DNA of 64,000 nt from Sulfurimonas sp. (lineage in GTDB: Bacteria > Campylobacterota > Campylobacteria > Campylobacterales > Sulfurimonadaceae). Location: positions 122,793 to 186,792 of the forward strand of contig JALSLR010000035.1 in NCBI GenBank assembly GCA_026988245.1. The letters run 5' to 3'. How positions within the stretch are numbered: position 1 is the stretch's first letter; each line of letters begins with the position of its first letter. Below, in pieces: positions 52,467 through 61,628 of the stretch. A program made the position numbers and the translations under genes. Under the pieces are notes generated by a model, which had not been told where the DNA came from, did not search any database, and saw nothing but the letters and a program-made list of their open reading frames with translations.

Positions 52467-53145
52467 AATAATAAAAGACATATCCATACTTTTAGCAGAA
52501 GATGAGGGAGAATTAAGAGAGTATCTTGTAGAGTATTTGCAACTGTTTTTTTTAAAAGTATATGCTGCTAAGGATGGTCAAGAAGCTTATATGATTTACT
52601 TAGATAAACATCCTGACATAATAATAACTGATATCAATATGCCCTTAATGGATGGTTTAACATTAATATCAAAAATAAGGCAACGGGATAAAGAAACAAA
52701 AATAATCGTAATGAGTGCTCACTCTGAAGAGGATAAACTTCTCCGTGCAGTAGAGTTACACCTTGAAACATATCTAATAAAGCCAATAAAAACAGATAAA
52801 TTAAAATCGGTACTTTTTGAGAGTGTTGAAAATGTACGAAAAATTTCTAAACGTATCTATATACAAAAAAATGTATACTGGGATAACGCTACAGATACTC
52901 TGTGGGATGACGGAGAGCAGGTTTTACTTAAGGCAAGAGAAACATTGCTTTTAAAGTTACTTTGTTTAAAAGCAAATCAAGCAGTTTCAGCGGAATCGAT
53001 TTTTTATACTATATATAAAGATAATGAAACGAAAGAGTTTTCAGCAGACTCTGTTACTTCTTTAATGAAAAGAGTACGAACGAAATTACCAAAGGATGTC
53101 ATTAAAAATGTTTATGGAGCTGGATATAAGATAGTTTCTGTTTGA
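52456..53145 (+). CDS. OmpR-family response regulator
   Basis: REC domain 'IIITDINMPLMDGLTLI' and winged-helix C-term 'VTSLMKRVRTKLPKDVIKNVYGAGYKI'. Confidence 0.9.
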   Translation: MKNEIIKDISILLAEDEGELREYLVEYLQLFFLKVYAAKDGQEAYMIYLDKHPDIIITDINMPLMDGLTLISKIRQRDKETKIIVMSAHSEEDKLLRAVELHLETYLIKPIKTDKLKSVLFESVENVRKISKRIYIQKNVYWDNATDTLWDDGEQVLLKARETLLLKLLCLKANQAVSAESIFYTIYKDNETKEFSADSVTSLMKRVRTKLPKDVIKNVYGAGYKIVSV

Positions 53146-53205
53146 CAAATTTTGACAAAGTTTATTGCTATACTTTTAATAACCTATCGGTTCAAAGTAA
53201 GATAT

Positions 53206-53229
53206 AAAGCCAGACCCTACTCTGGCTTT
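53206..53229. terminator. Bidirectional terminator hairpin
   Basis: AAAGCCAGA-CCCTAC-TCTGGCTTT between convergent genes. Confidence 0.8.
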
Positions 53230-53932
53230 ATTCATATTTATCTAATTTATACTTATCCCAAAGTACTTGTGCATCTGGATTGTTTTTGCTAATAGATTTT
53301 TTAGCCCAAAAGGCTGCATTTTTGAAATCTTCTTTTTCTATGTATATTTCAGCTAATAAATAATAAGCTTGCGTATCTCCATCGTTAGCATTGATTTTTA
53401 ACCAAAAAATTGCTTTATCAAATTTTAAAAGTTGCATATAGATACGGCCAATATTTGATTTTGCTTTTTCATGACCATTATAGGCTGCTTCACTTAATAA
53501 AAAAGCACTCTTAGTTACATTTGAATCTACACCTTGACCATTGTAATACATTAGTGCAAGGTTATATTGAGCATCCTTATTTCCATGTGAACTAGCACTC
53601 TCTAGCCAAGTAGAAGCATTTTTATAATCTTGTTTGACATAACGACCTTGAAGGTAGTACATTCCTAAGTCATATTGAGCAGTATAGTTTAAGTTATTCG
53701 CAGATTTTATAAGCCACTTTAGACCTAATGTGTCATTTTTTTGAACTCCCACACCATTAAAATATAAAAAACTTAAAGCACTTTGTGAAAGAGAATCCCC
53801 GTTTTTTGCAGAAAGTTCATAAAGATGAAAAGCTTTTTTGTAGTCTTTATTTTTATAAGCCTTCAGTGCACTTTCATTTGCAATGAGACTAAGAAAACTA
53901 AATAAGAGTATTATGATGATTCGTTGAGGCAT
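53228..53932 (-). CDS. Sel1-repeat (TPR-like) protein
   Basis: Repeats 'AQYDLGMYYLQGRYVKQDYKNASTWLESAS', 'AQYNLALMYYNGQGVDSNVTKSAFLLSEAA'. Confidence 0.85.
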   Translation of the reverse strand: MPQRIIIILLFSFLSLIANESALKAYKNKDYKKAFHLYELSAKNGDSLSQSALSFLYFNGVGVQKNDTLGLKWLIKSANNLNYTAQYDLGMYYLQGRYVKQDYKNASTWLESASSHGNKDAQYNLALMYYNGQGVDSNVTKSAFLLSEAAYNGHEKAKSNIGRIYMQLLKFDKAIFWLKINANDGDTQAYYLLAEIYIEKEDFKNAAFWAKKSISKNNPDAQVLWDKYKLDKYE

Positions 53933-53963
53933 ATCAATCCTAGGTTGTTGTTTTATTACTATA

Positions 53964-54005
53964 ATTGTACAAATATTAAATTTAGAAAGTTTTGATACAC
54001 ATCAA
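53964..54005 (-). promoter_or_regulatory. FNR/CRP-family box + -10 directed to the minus strand
   Basis: Box 53992-54005 (TTGATACACATCAA on +); TACAAT on minus strand at 53964-53969, spacing 22 nt. Confidence 0.75.
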
Positions 54006-54017
54006 GTAGAGGTTATA

Positions 54018-55271
54018 ATGTTTCAAATATCACAAGATTTTGCACCACCATTTAAGCTCATATCGCCTTTTTTTATTATAGGTGCTTTGTTTTATCTCAT
54101 CAGTACACTGTATCTTTTTGGGTTTAGTGTCGAAAACTTTCATCACTTAGATATAAAAGTTTTAAGTTTTATACACCTTTTTTTACTTGGTTTTGTAATG
54201 ATGGTAATATTTGGAGCAATGGCTCAGTTGGTCCCTGTTGTTTTGGAAGTAGGGCATGCGGCAGTTGAGTTGTTCTATGCTATATGGCCACTTCTTGGCA
54301 TTGGAACACTTATGATGGTGTTTGGTTTTTTATATCTTCCTGCTTTACTACCTTATGGTGGAACTATAGTCCTAGTTGCGATGATGATATTTGTATTTGA
54401 GATTTTTGCAACTATGAAAAAGGTAAAAAAATTTAATGTTGTAATGGGTAGTATTTTTATTTCAAATAGTTTTTTATTTTTTGGCATCATATTTGGTCTT
54501 GTGATGGCACTTGGCTATGCTGGTATTTTGAACATAGATATCCAGGCTTTTTTAGGTGCGCATGTTTTTTTGGTGATAGGTGGGTATATTTCTATCACAC
54601 TTATGGGGCTTTCTACTGTTTTATTGCCTATGTTTGGACTCTCTCATGGTTTTAGTAAGAAGCCTCTTTACGGAGCACTGAGTCTCATGAGTTTAGCTGT
54701 TATCTTGATAGTTATATCTTCCTTTGTAAACTTTAGCATCATAAAGTACAGCGGATATACTTTTGCGAGTATCTCTTTAGTAGTATATTTTTATTTGGTA
54801 TATAAGATTTATAAAACAAGAGCGAGAAAAGAAAATGATATTTATGCAAAGTCTATTATCTTTGCATATCTCTCTATGTTAGCCTCTTTAGTTTTGGCTG
54901 TTGTTTATGTTGTAAGTGAAAAAGAAACTTTACTCTTAGCATCGGCCTGGCTTTTTTTCTTTGGTTTCTTTGGTTTTGCAATAACTGGACATATGTATAA
55001 AATTGTTCCATTTCTAGTATGGTTTGAGCGCTATTCGCCCCTTGTAGGCAAACAAAAAGTACCTATGCTTGCAGATATGTTGCCAAAACAAAGTTCTCAT
55101 GCGCAACTCACTTTTAGTGTTTTTGGAGTCTTGACTATAACCTTAGCTATAGTATTTCAAAATGATATGATGATAAAAGCAGGGGCATCATTTTTAACAT
55201 TTGGTGCTTTAGCTTTTATTCGAACGATACTCTATATGATAAATTTTAAGCAAGGATTAGAAAATGGATAA
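54018..55271 (+). CDS. Polytopic membrane protein, NnrS-like / heme-copper-type
   Basis: About 12 TM; 'HLDIKVLSFIHLFLLGFVMMVIFGAMAQLVPVVLEVGH', 'FLGAHVFLVIGGYISITLMGLSTVLLPMFGLSHG'. Confidence 0.6.
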   Translation: MFQISQDFAPPFKLISPFFIIGALFYLISTLYLFGFSVENFHHLDIKVLSFIHLFLLGFVMMVIFGAMAQLVPVVLEVGHAAVELFYAIWPLLGIGTLMMVFGFLYLPALLPYGGTIVLVAMMIFVFEIFATMKKVKKFNVVMGSIFISNSFLFFGIIFGLVMALGYAGILNIDIQAFLGAHVFLVIGGYISITLMGLSTVLLPMFGLSHGFSKKPLYGALSLMSLAVILIVISSFVNFSIIKYSGYTFASISLVVYFYLVYKIYKTRARKENDIYAKSIIFAYLSMLASLVLAVVYVVSEKETLLLASAWLFFFGFFGFAITGHMYKIVPFLVWFERYSPLVGKQKVPMLADMLPKQSSHAQLTFSVFGVLTITLAIVFQNDMMIKAGASFLTFGALAFIRTILYMINFKQGLENG

Positions 55272-55623
55272 TATTTCACGCCGTAAAGAACTACAAAACT
55301 CAACAAATGAGGATGCACTTTATTCAAAAGAGGAGCTTTTTTTAGCGATATCAACAGTTATAGATCCTGAAGTGGGTTTTAACCTAGTAGAAATGGGCCT
55401 AATCTATGATGCTGTATGTAATGATGAAGGTAATGTCCATGTAACTATGACTTTATCTACAAAAGCATGTCCAATGCATCAGATGATACAACAGTGGGTA
55501 AAAGAATCTGTTGAACGTATGAAAGATATAAATGAAGTAGTAGTTGAAGTTGTTTGGGAACCAGAATGGAATATCACTATGGCAAATGATAATGTAAAAA
55601 AAGCATTAGGTGGTGGTGCTTAA
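55264..55623 (+). CDS. MIP18/DUF59 family metal-sulfur cluster assembly factor
   Basis: 'ISTVIDPEVGFNLVEMGLIYDAVCNDEGNVHVTMTLSTKACPMHQMI'. Confidence 0.85.
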   Translation: MDNISRRKELQNSTNEDALYSKEELFLAISTVIDPEVGFNLVEMGLIYDAVCNDEGNVHVTMTLSTKACPMHQMIQQWVKESVERMKDINEVVVEVVWEPEWNITMANDNVKKALGGGA

Positions 55624-55626
55624 GAG

Positions 55627-57162
55627 TTACAGATACTCTTGCACCTCTTTTTCTAAAGCGGCATAATTTCTAGTAAAGTCTTGAAAAATATTGATATATT
55701 TCTTATCTTCAGGATGATTAAGTGATGTTCTAAGCTCTTGTGATAACTCTTGAATTCTTGTAGCTCCAATATTTGCTGCAACTCCCATCAAGTCAAGTAA
55801 AAACTCTTGTGCCTTAGTAAACTCTTTGTTTTGAAGTAGTTTGTCAATATCGTCCATAGTACTAGAGTTATCTTTGATAAAATCACTCAATATCTCCTTA
55901 TAAAATTTTTCGTCACCACCACATACTTTTAATCCATCTTCTATTGATAGTGCGGGATTTAATTCTTGAGAACTATTTTGAGGACTTGAATATGCGTATA
56001 AGATATCATAAAGAGGGTCCATCTTAAGTGGTTTTTCAAGATGCTCTTGCATACCAACACTTTTCATGTTCTTAATGTCATCGCTTGCAGTATCACCACT
56101 AAGAGCTATAACGGTGATATGAGAATAGTTTGGATTAGAGCGTATACGTCTTGTTGCCTCGTAACCATCCATGTTGGGCATATGTGCATCCATAAGTATG
56201 ATTGAAAAGTTACTGTCCTTTTCTAGAAAATTTAAAACTTCTTGTCCATCATCAACTGTCACAATATCCATCATAGAATCTGATAAAAGCCCATTAATGA
56301 CTTTTTGGTTAATGATGTTGTCTTCGGCTATCATTATTCTTGTACCCTTGAAGTGTTTGAAGTCATTTTTAGTGATTTTGCTGTGCCTAGGTACTTGTTT
56401 TTTAGCTACGTTTGATGTTATAGATATAGTGATGATATTCTTAATAGCTTCTTTTTTTTCATCTTTCTGTTTTTTTGCAAGGTCATCTAAAGCATCATAC
56501 ACAATTTCATTATTTTCTTGCATGGCATATACATTTTCGTTTTCATTTCTAGGCTCATCATCGGGTTTGTACGTTTCTTCGACTGGGGGAGTTTCTTGTT
56601 TTGATGAAAGCTTTACTTCACTATATTCATTTGTAGTATGTTGTCTTCTTTTTATGATGAGATAGATGATAGATAAAATGAGTATAGCTATAGTCGCCAT
56701 TATCTCATTAAAGTATATATCTAGCATATTTTGTTGTTTGTGTGTTCTTATTCTTGGAATGTTCGTTTTAGGTACTCTAATTTCTTCAATTTCTGGTTCT
56801 TCTTCTAATAATAAATCTTCTTCATCTGCTATAACTTCTTCGTGGAGAGGTTGTTTTATTTGAAGTACATAGGCATCTTTAAATTGCGTTTTTTGGATTC
56901 TATTTAAAATTGCATGTTGTGTTACTATATCGTTAATAGGTTCTAAGGCTACAATGAAGTATTTACCCTTTTCTTTGACAATGCTTTGAATACTATTCTT
57001 TACTAAAAATTTCTTAAAACGAAAATCTTTGGAGATAATAGTGTCTATTTGAGATTTTACATCTATGGCAGCTTTGTTTGTTGAATATGTTCCTAAAACA
57101 ACTTGCGAAGTAGCAAATAAGAGTGAGTTTAAAAGTAGCGTGATGAGTAAAATGTATTTCAT
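55627..57162 (-). CDS. Membrane-anchored receiver-Hpt protein with SPOR-like exported N-terminus
   Basis: Signal peptide, 'VVLGTYSTNKAAIDVKSQID' SPOR-like, TM, REC 'IMIAEDNIINQKVINGLL...SIILMDAHMPNMDGYEATRRI', C-term Hpt-like helices. Confidence 0.7.
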   Translation of the reverse strand: MKYILLITLLLNSLLFATSQVVLGTYSTNKAAIDVKSQIDTIISKDFRFKKFLVKNSIQSIVKEKGKYFIVALEPINDIVTQHAILNRIQKTQFKDAYVLQIKQPLHEEVIADEEDLLLEEEPEIEEIRVPKTNIPRIRTHKQQNMLDIYFNEIMATIAILILSIIYLIIKRRQHTTNEYSEVKLSSKQETPPVEETYKPDDEPRNENENVYAMQENNEIVYDALDDLAKKQKDEKKEAIKNIITISITSNVAKKQVPRHSKITKNDFKHFKGTRIMIAEDNIINQKVINGLLSDSMMDIVTVDDGQEVLNFLEKDSNFSIILMDAHMPNMDGYEATRRIRSNPNYSHITVIALSGDTASDDIKNMKSVGMQEHLEKPLKMDPLYDILYAYSSPQNSSQELNPALSIEDGLKVCGGDEKFYKEILSDFIKDNSSTMDDIDKLLQNKEFTKAQEFLLDLMGVAANIGATRIQELSQELRTSLNHPEDKKYINIFQDFTRNYAALEKEVQEYL

Positions 57163-57270
57163 AGTATATTTCTTTTTTTTTCTTTAATAATACACTATCA
57201 ATTCCAAATTGAAGATTAATTTATTATGTATTACTTATTTAATGTATAATTGTATTAAAAAAGAGTTTGC

Positions 57271-58194
57271 GTGCAAGATATCCCACATATCCCAGTTTTA
57301 TATCGTGAAGTTATAGATATTGTTAAAGGTGTAGATGATGGAATCATCGTTGATTGTACATTGGGTTATGGTGGACACTCATCCATGATGCTAGAGGCAA
57401 CTCATGATGCTAAGCTAATAGGCATAGACCAAGACACTACAGCTATCGAATTTTCCACGCAAAGATTAGAGCCATTTAAAAAGAGAATAGATATTAAGAA
57501 GGGTAGATTTTCTAAAGTTATTCATGATGTGATAGCTGAGTACGATATGTCTGATATAAAGGTTGTATTAGCAGATATTGGTGTATCCTCACTACAATTA
57601 GATGAAAAAACAAGAGGTTTCTCGTTTGATAGTGATAATTTAGATATGAGAATGGATAAAAATGCACCGCTAAGTGCCTTGGAAGTGGTTAATGAGTATT
57701 CAAGTAAAGAGTTGCAAAGGGTATTGTTAGAGTATGGTGAACTGAGAAACTATAAAAAAATAGCACTTAGCATCATAGATGGCAGACCGTTTCATTCAGC
57801 TAGAGAGTTAAGTGAATACCTTAAGCCACATCTACCTAAGGGTAAAAAAACGAATCCTGCAACACTACTTATGCAAGCGATTCGCATTGAGGTGAATGAT
57901 GAGCTTGGTGAGTTGAAAAATTTACTAGGTGCTCTTAAAAATGCACAGTTTAAAAATGCGAAAATAGCAATCATCTCTTTTCATTCTCTTGAAGATAGAA
58001 TTGTAAAAAAGACTTTTGCTTCGTGGGCTGCATCCTGTATATGTCCAAGTGAGGCTATGAGGTGTACATGTGGAAACAATCACTCTCTTGGCAAAATTAT
58101 CACAAAAAAACCAATAACTGCCCAAGAGGATGAACTCAAACAAAATCCTAGAAGCAGAAGTGCAAAATTGAGAATATTTGAGATGCATATATGA
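57271..58194 (+). CDS. rsmH: 16S rRNA (cytosine1402-N4)-methyltransferase
   Basis: 'HIPVLYREVIDIV', 'DCTLGYGGHS', 'FSFDSDNLDMRMD', 'IISFHSLEDRIVKKTF'; GTG start. Confidence 0.93.
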   Translation: MQDIPHIPVLYREVIDIVKGVDDGIIVDCTLGYGGHSSMMLEATHDAKLIGIDQDTTAIEFSTQRLEPFKKRIDIKKGRFSKVIHDVIAEYDMSDIKVVLADIGVSSLQLDEKTRGFSFDSDNLDMRMDKNAPLSALEVVNEYSSKELQRVLLEYGELRNYKKIALSIIDGRPFHSARELSEYLKPHLPKGKKTNPATLLMQAIRIEVNDELGELKNLLGALKNAQFKNAKIAIISFHSLEDRIVKKTFASWAASCICPSEAMRCTCGNNHSLGKIITKKPITAQEDELKQNPRSRSAKLRIFEMHI

Positions 58195-58478
58195 ATGTAG
58201 GGAAAGATGAACTCTTAGGTGAGGTAGATGAAGTTTTAGCACCTAAAAAAAAGTTGGATATAACCTATCTGTTTTTTCTTTTATCTGGAATTGTCTTAGT
58301 GTTTGGTATTTTATTTCCAAAGATTTATTTAACGCAACAGATATACTTTAAGAGTAGAGAGATAGCTAAACTCAAAATAGAATACGATACCTTAAAAGAA
58401 GAAAATAAAGTGATAGGGGCTTCAGTGGAAGCTATAAAGTATAAAAATCAAGTATTGGACACACTCTTTTATGATTAG
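58191..58478 (+). CDS. Single-TM coiled-coil protein (FtsL-like position)
   Basis: ATGA overlap with rsmH; TM + coiled coil. Confidence 0.5.
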   Translation: MNVGKDELLGEVDEVLAPKKKLDITYLFFLLSGIVLVFGILFPKIYLTQQIYFKSREIAKLKIEYDTLKEENKVIGASVEAIKYKNQVLDTLFYD

Positions 58479-61400
58479 ACGTTTTTTAGAATTTGCGATA
58501 GATAAACCACTTTTAAATCATATCTTACTTATATTTATAACTATGCTTTCAATCTTTGCATATATAAACATACCTAAAGAGATATTTCCACCAATGAATA
58601 TGGATAAGATAACCATCAATGGTGCTTATGTTGGAACAAGTGCTGATGTTCTTGACAAGATGGTTGTTAAAACCATAGAAGATGATTTAAAAAATATTGA
58701 TGAATTAGACACAGTACGAACTACCATTAAAAATGGTTCTTTTTCTATCTTTATTGACATAAAGCCTGGTAGTGACAATATTTTAGTTTTAAATGAAGTA
58801 AAAGATATCTTAAACACAGTTAAAAGAGATTTGCCTTTTGATATGGCTGATCCAATAGCTAAGATAAAACTTCATTCATTTCCTCTTGTCCTTATCGCTT
58901 TGGCTGGAGATATACAGAAGAAAAAACTTTTGCTCTTAGCGGATGAGCTCAAAAGTAAACTAAGTGAAATACCTGACTTGAGCGAAATAAAAATTCGTGG
59001 GGATGCAGAAGATGAGCTAGTTATAAGTCTCAATAATCAAAAAATAAAAGCATATAACTTAAAACCTTCCTTAGTTGTAAGTGCCTTAAAAAATATAAGC
59101 TCTATTTTTCCCATTGGTACGATAGATGAAAAAGGCTCACATCTTTACATCTCTACATTTAATGGTGAAAAGACAAAAGAGGATGTAGCAAATACTATCA
59201 TTAGTGTTGGAGATACTAGGGTGCGTATAGGTGATGTCGCAGATGTCTCTTTTGAGCTTAGCGATGAAGCGGAGCTTTCTCACTATAATGGTATGCGAAA
59301 CATCTCTCTTAATGTAACAAAATCAAAGCAAGGAAATGCCATTTCTCTTGTCAAAGAGATACGAAAAGTTCTTAAGCAAAGTAGGTTAAAGCACCCTGAT
59401 GTCAAGTATGAAATATATACAGATACCTCTATCTGGATTAAGAATCGTCTTAATGTAGTTTTTTCAAACATCATATTTGGTTTGATGCTTGTGTTTTTAG
59501 CGATGTTGATTTTTATAAATCGTGGAATTGCTATGGTTGTTGCTGTTGGAATCCCTATGAGTTTTATGATAGGTCTAATCGCTACAGAACTTATGGGTGA
59601 TTCTATCAACATGCTCTCACTTTTAGGGGCACTCATAGCCTTAGGAATGCTTGTAGATGAGGCTATAGTTGTAGCTGAAAATATCTATAGACATATGGAA
59701 GAGGGGATGGATAGACGAGAGGCTGCTATAGTTGGAGCTACGGAGATGTTCCCGGCAGTTTTAACTGCAACTTTAACAACGGTATTTGCATTTTTGCCGA
59801 TGCTTTTGTTGAGTGGAGAGATGGGTATGTTTATAAAAATCATCCCTATTATGATTACTGTTTTGTTACTCTCTTCCTTATTTGAAGCTTTTTACTTTTT
59901 ACCACTTCATGCAAAAGATTTTTTACGTGTAAAAGAATCTACTGATTATACAGCGCGACTCTGGAATAAGCTTTATGCTTGGCATGATACAGCCTTGCAC
60001 TTTGTATTTAAAAGAAAAAAAACATCGCTTATAGTGATAGTGAGTGCGATTTTCTTAATAACAGGAGTGTTGATAAAAAACTCTAAATTTCAGCTTTTTC
60101 CAGACTTTGATACTACCCAAATATACGTATATGGAAAGGTAAATATCAACAATGACCTTGAAGATACAGAAGTTATAGTTACGCAACTAGAAAAAAAACT
60201 TTTAGGCACTATTGATGACAAAGATATGTCCTCTATAACAAGTGTTATCGGCTTTAAAATGGATGCTAAAAACAGAGTTGATATTGGGGAGCATATGTTT
60301 CATATCTTTATAGACTTACATGAAAGAGCTCCTGATAACTTTTTTAATAAGTATATAAGCCCTATACTCTCTTTAGAATACGATGCAGATATACTCACAA
60401 GACAAAGAAGTGCACGTTCTATTGCTGAAGAGTTAAAAAAGATTACAGCACCATTTGAAAAGATGCAGGTTGATTCTAAGCCATTGTTTGAAGAGTTAGT
60501 GGTGAAGGTTCCTGGTGCAGGAATAGTCGCTAATGATATAGAAGTAAGTTTAAGCACAAAAAGTTCAAAGAATATTTTAGATGGTGTGAATTACTTAACC
60601 AATGAACTTAAAAAGATAAAAGGTATTTTCAATGTTGCCAATGATGCTAACATTGGAGAAAAAGAGTTAAAGCTTCGTGTGAACAGATATGGACAAGAGT
60701 TAGGGTTCAATGAGGAGTTGATTTCTGCAGAACTAAGGGCGTATTTTTTAAAGGGTGAGTATGGAAAAATGTTTAATGAGAATGGTCTCATTCGCATAAA
60801 GATACAAAGTGACATTAAAGAGTCCTTGCACTCTATAGATACAGTAGAGGTCCAAATCCCATCATCATCGCAGTATATAGCTTTAAATGAGGTATGTGAT
60901 TTTATATATAGACAAGGCTTTGTAACACTTAAAAAAGAGGATGGCGTGAGAATTCGTACCGTTTTTGCCTCTACAGATAAAAAAATGGTAACTTCCTCAG
61001 AAGTGATGCAAAAACTTCAACCAGTCTTCAAAAAGTTAAGAAAAGATGGCTTTGTTCTTGATATAAAAGGTGAAGAAAAAGAGAATGCCAAAAATAAAAA
61101 AGAGATGATGCAGTCAGCACTTATTGCAATATTTTTAATTTTTATAACTTTAGTATGGTTATTTGATTCTATTAAAAAATCTCTCATAGTTATAAGTACA
61201 ATTCCTTTAGTCTTGATGGGTGTTTATTTAGGGCACCTCATTATGGGAATCAACTTAACAATGACAGGGATGATAGGTATAGTTGGTCTTGCTGGAGTAG
61301 TGGTTAACGATGGGCTTATAATGGTGAGCTTTATAAGAAGAGCTACTAATACAGAAGAACTTATGCGTCTTGCTAAGACGAGATTAAGACCGATTTTATT

Positions 61401-61590
61401 GACATCTATAACTACTGTTCTTGGTTTGTCTACTCTTATCTTTTTTGCCTCAGGTCAAGCAATGATATTACAACCAATGGCAATCTCTTTAGGTTTTGGA
61501 ATTGCATGGGCTACAGTACTAAATCTTGTATATGTACCCTTACTTTATGCAGTCTGGTATAAAATTAAAGAGCCTTTAACAATTATTTGA
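58471..61590 (+). CDS. RND-family efflux transporter
   Basis: 1039 aa, 12 TM RND topology; 'ALGMLVDEAIVVAENIYRHMEEGMDRREAAIVGATEM', 'GLAGVVVNDGLIMVSFI'. Confidence 0.9.
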   Translation: MIRRFLEFAIDKPLLNHILLIFITMLSIFAYINIPKEIFPPMNMDKITINGAYVGTSADVLDKMVVKTIEDDLKNIDELDTVRTTIKNGSFSIFIDIKPGSDNILVLNEVKDILNTVKRDLPFDMADPIAKIKLHSFPLVLIALAGDIQKKKLLLLADELKSKLSEIPDLSEIKIRGDAEDELVISLNNQKIKAYNLKPSLVVSALKNISSIFPIGTIDEKGSHLYISTFNGEKTKEDVANTIISVGDTRVRIGDVADVSFELSDEAELSHYNGMRNISLNVTKSKQGNAISLVKEIRKVLKQSRLKHPDVKYEIYTDTSIWIKNRLNVVFSNIIFGLMLVFLAMLIFINRGIAMVVAVGIPMSFMIGLIATELMGDSINMLSLLGALIALGMLVDEAIVVAENIYRHMEEGMDRREAAIVGATEMFPAVLTATLTTVFAFLPMLLLSGEMGMFIKIIPIMITVLLLSSLFEAFYFLPLHAKDFLRVKESTDYTARLWNKLYAWHDTALHFVFKRKKTSLIVIVSAIFLITGVLIKNSKFQLFPDFDTTQIYVYGKVNINNDLEDTEVIVTQLEKKLLGTIDDKDMSSITSVIGFKMDAKNRVDIGEHMFHIFIDLHERAPDNFFNKYISPILSLEYDADILTRQRSARSIAEELKKITAPFEKMQVDSKPLFEELVVKVPGAGIVANDIEVSLSTKSSKNILDGVNYLTNELKKIKGIFNVANDANIGEKELKLRVNRYGQELGFNEELISAELRAYFLKGEYGKMFNENGLIRIKIQSDIKESLHSIDTVEVQIPSSSQYIALNEVCDFIYRQGFVTLKKEDGVRIRTVFASTDKKMVTSSEVMQKLQPVFKKLRKDGFVLDIKGEEKENAKNKKEMMQSALIAIFLIFITLVWLFDSIKKSLIVISTIPLVLMGVYLGHLIMGINLTMTGMIGIVGLAGVVVNDGLIMVSFIRRATNTEELMRLAKTRLRPILLTSITTVLGLSTLIFFASGQAMILQPMAISLGFGIAWATVLNLVYVPLLYAVWYKIKEPLTII

Positions 61591-61628
61591 TTATAATTGC
61601 GCCAATTAATATATACGGGAGTTTTTTT

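Noticed and set aside
56171-56665. ORF 56171..56665 (+) opposite the REC-Hpt gene
   Set aside because: Ser/Phe-rich antisense frame over a recognisable REC domain; no independent support.
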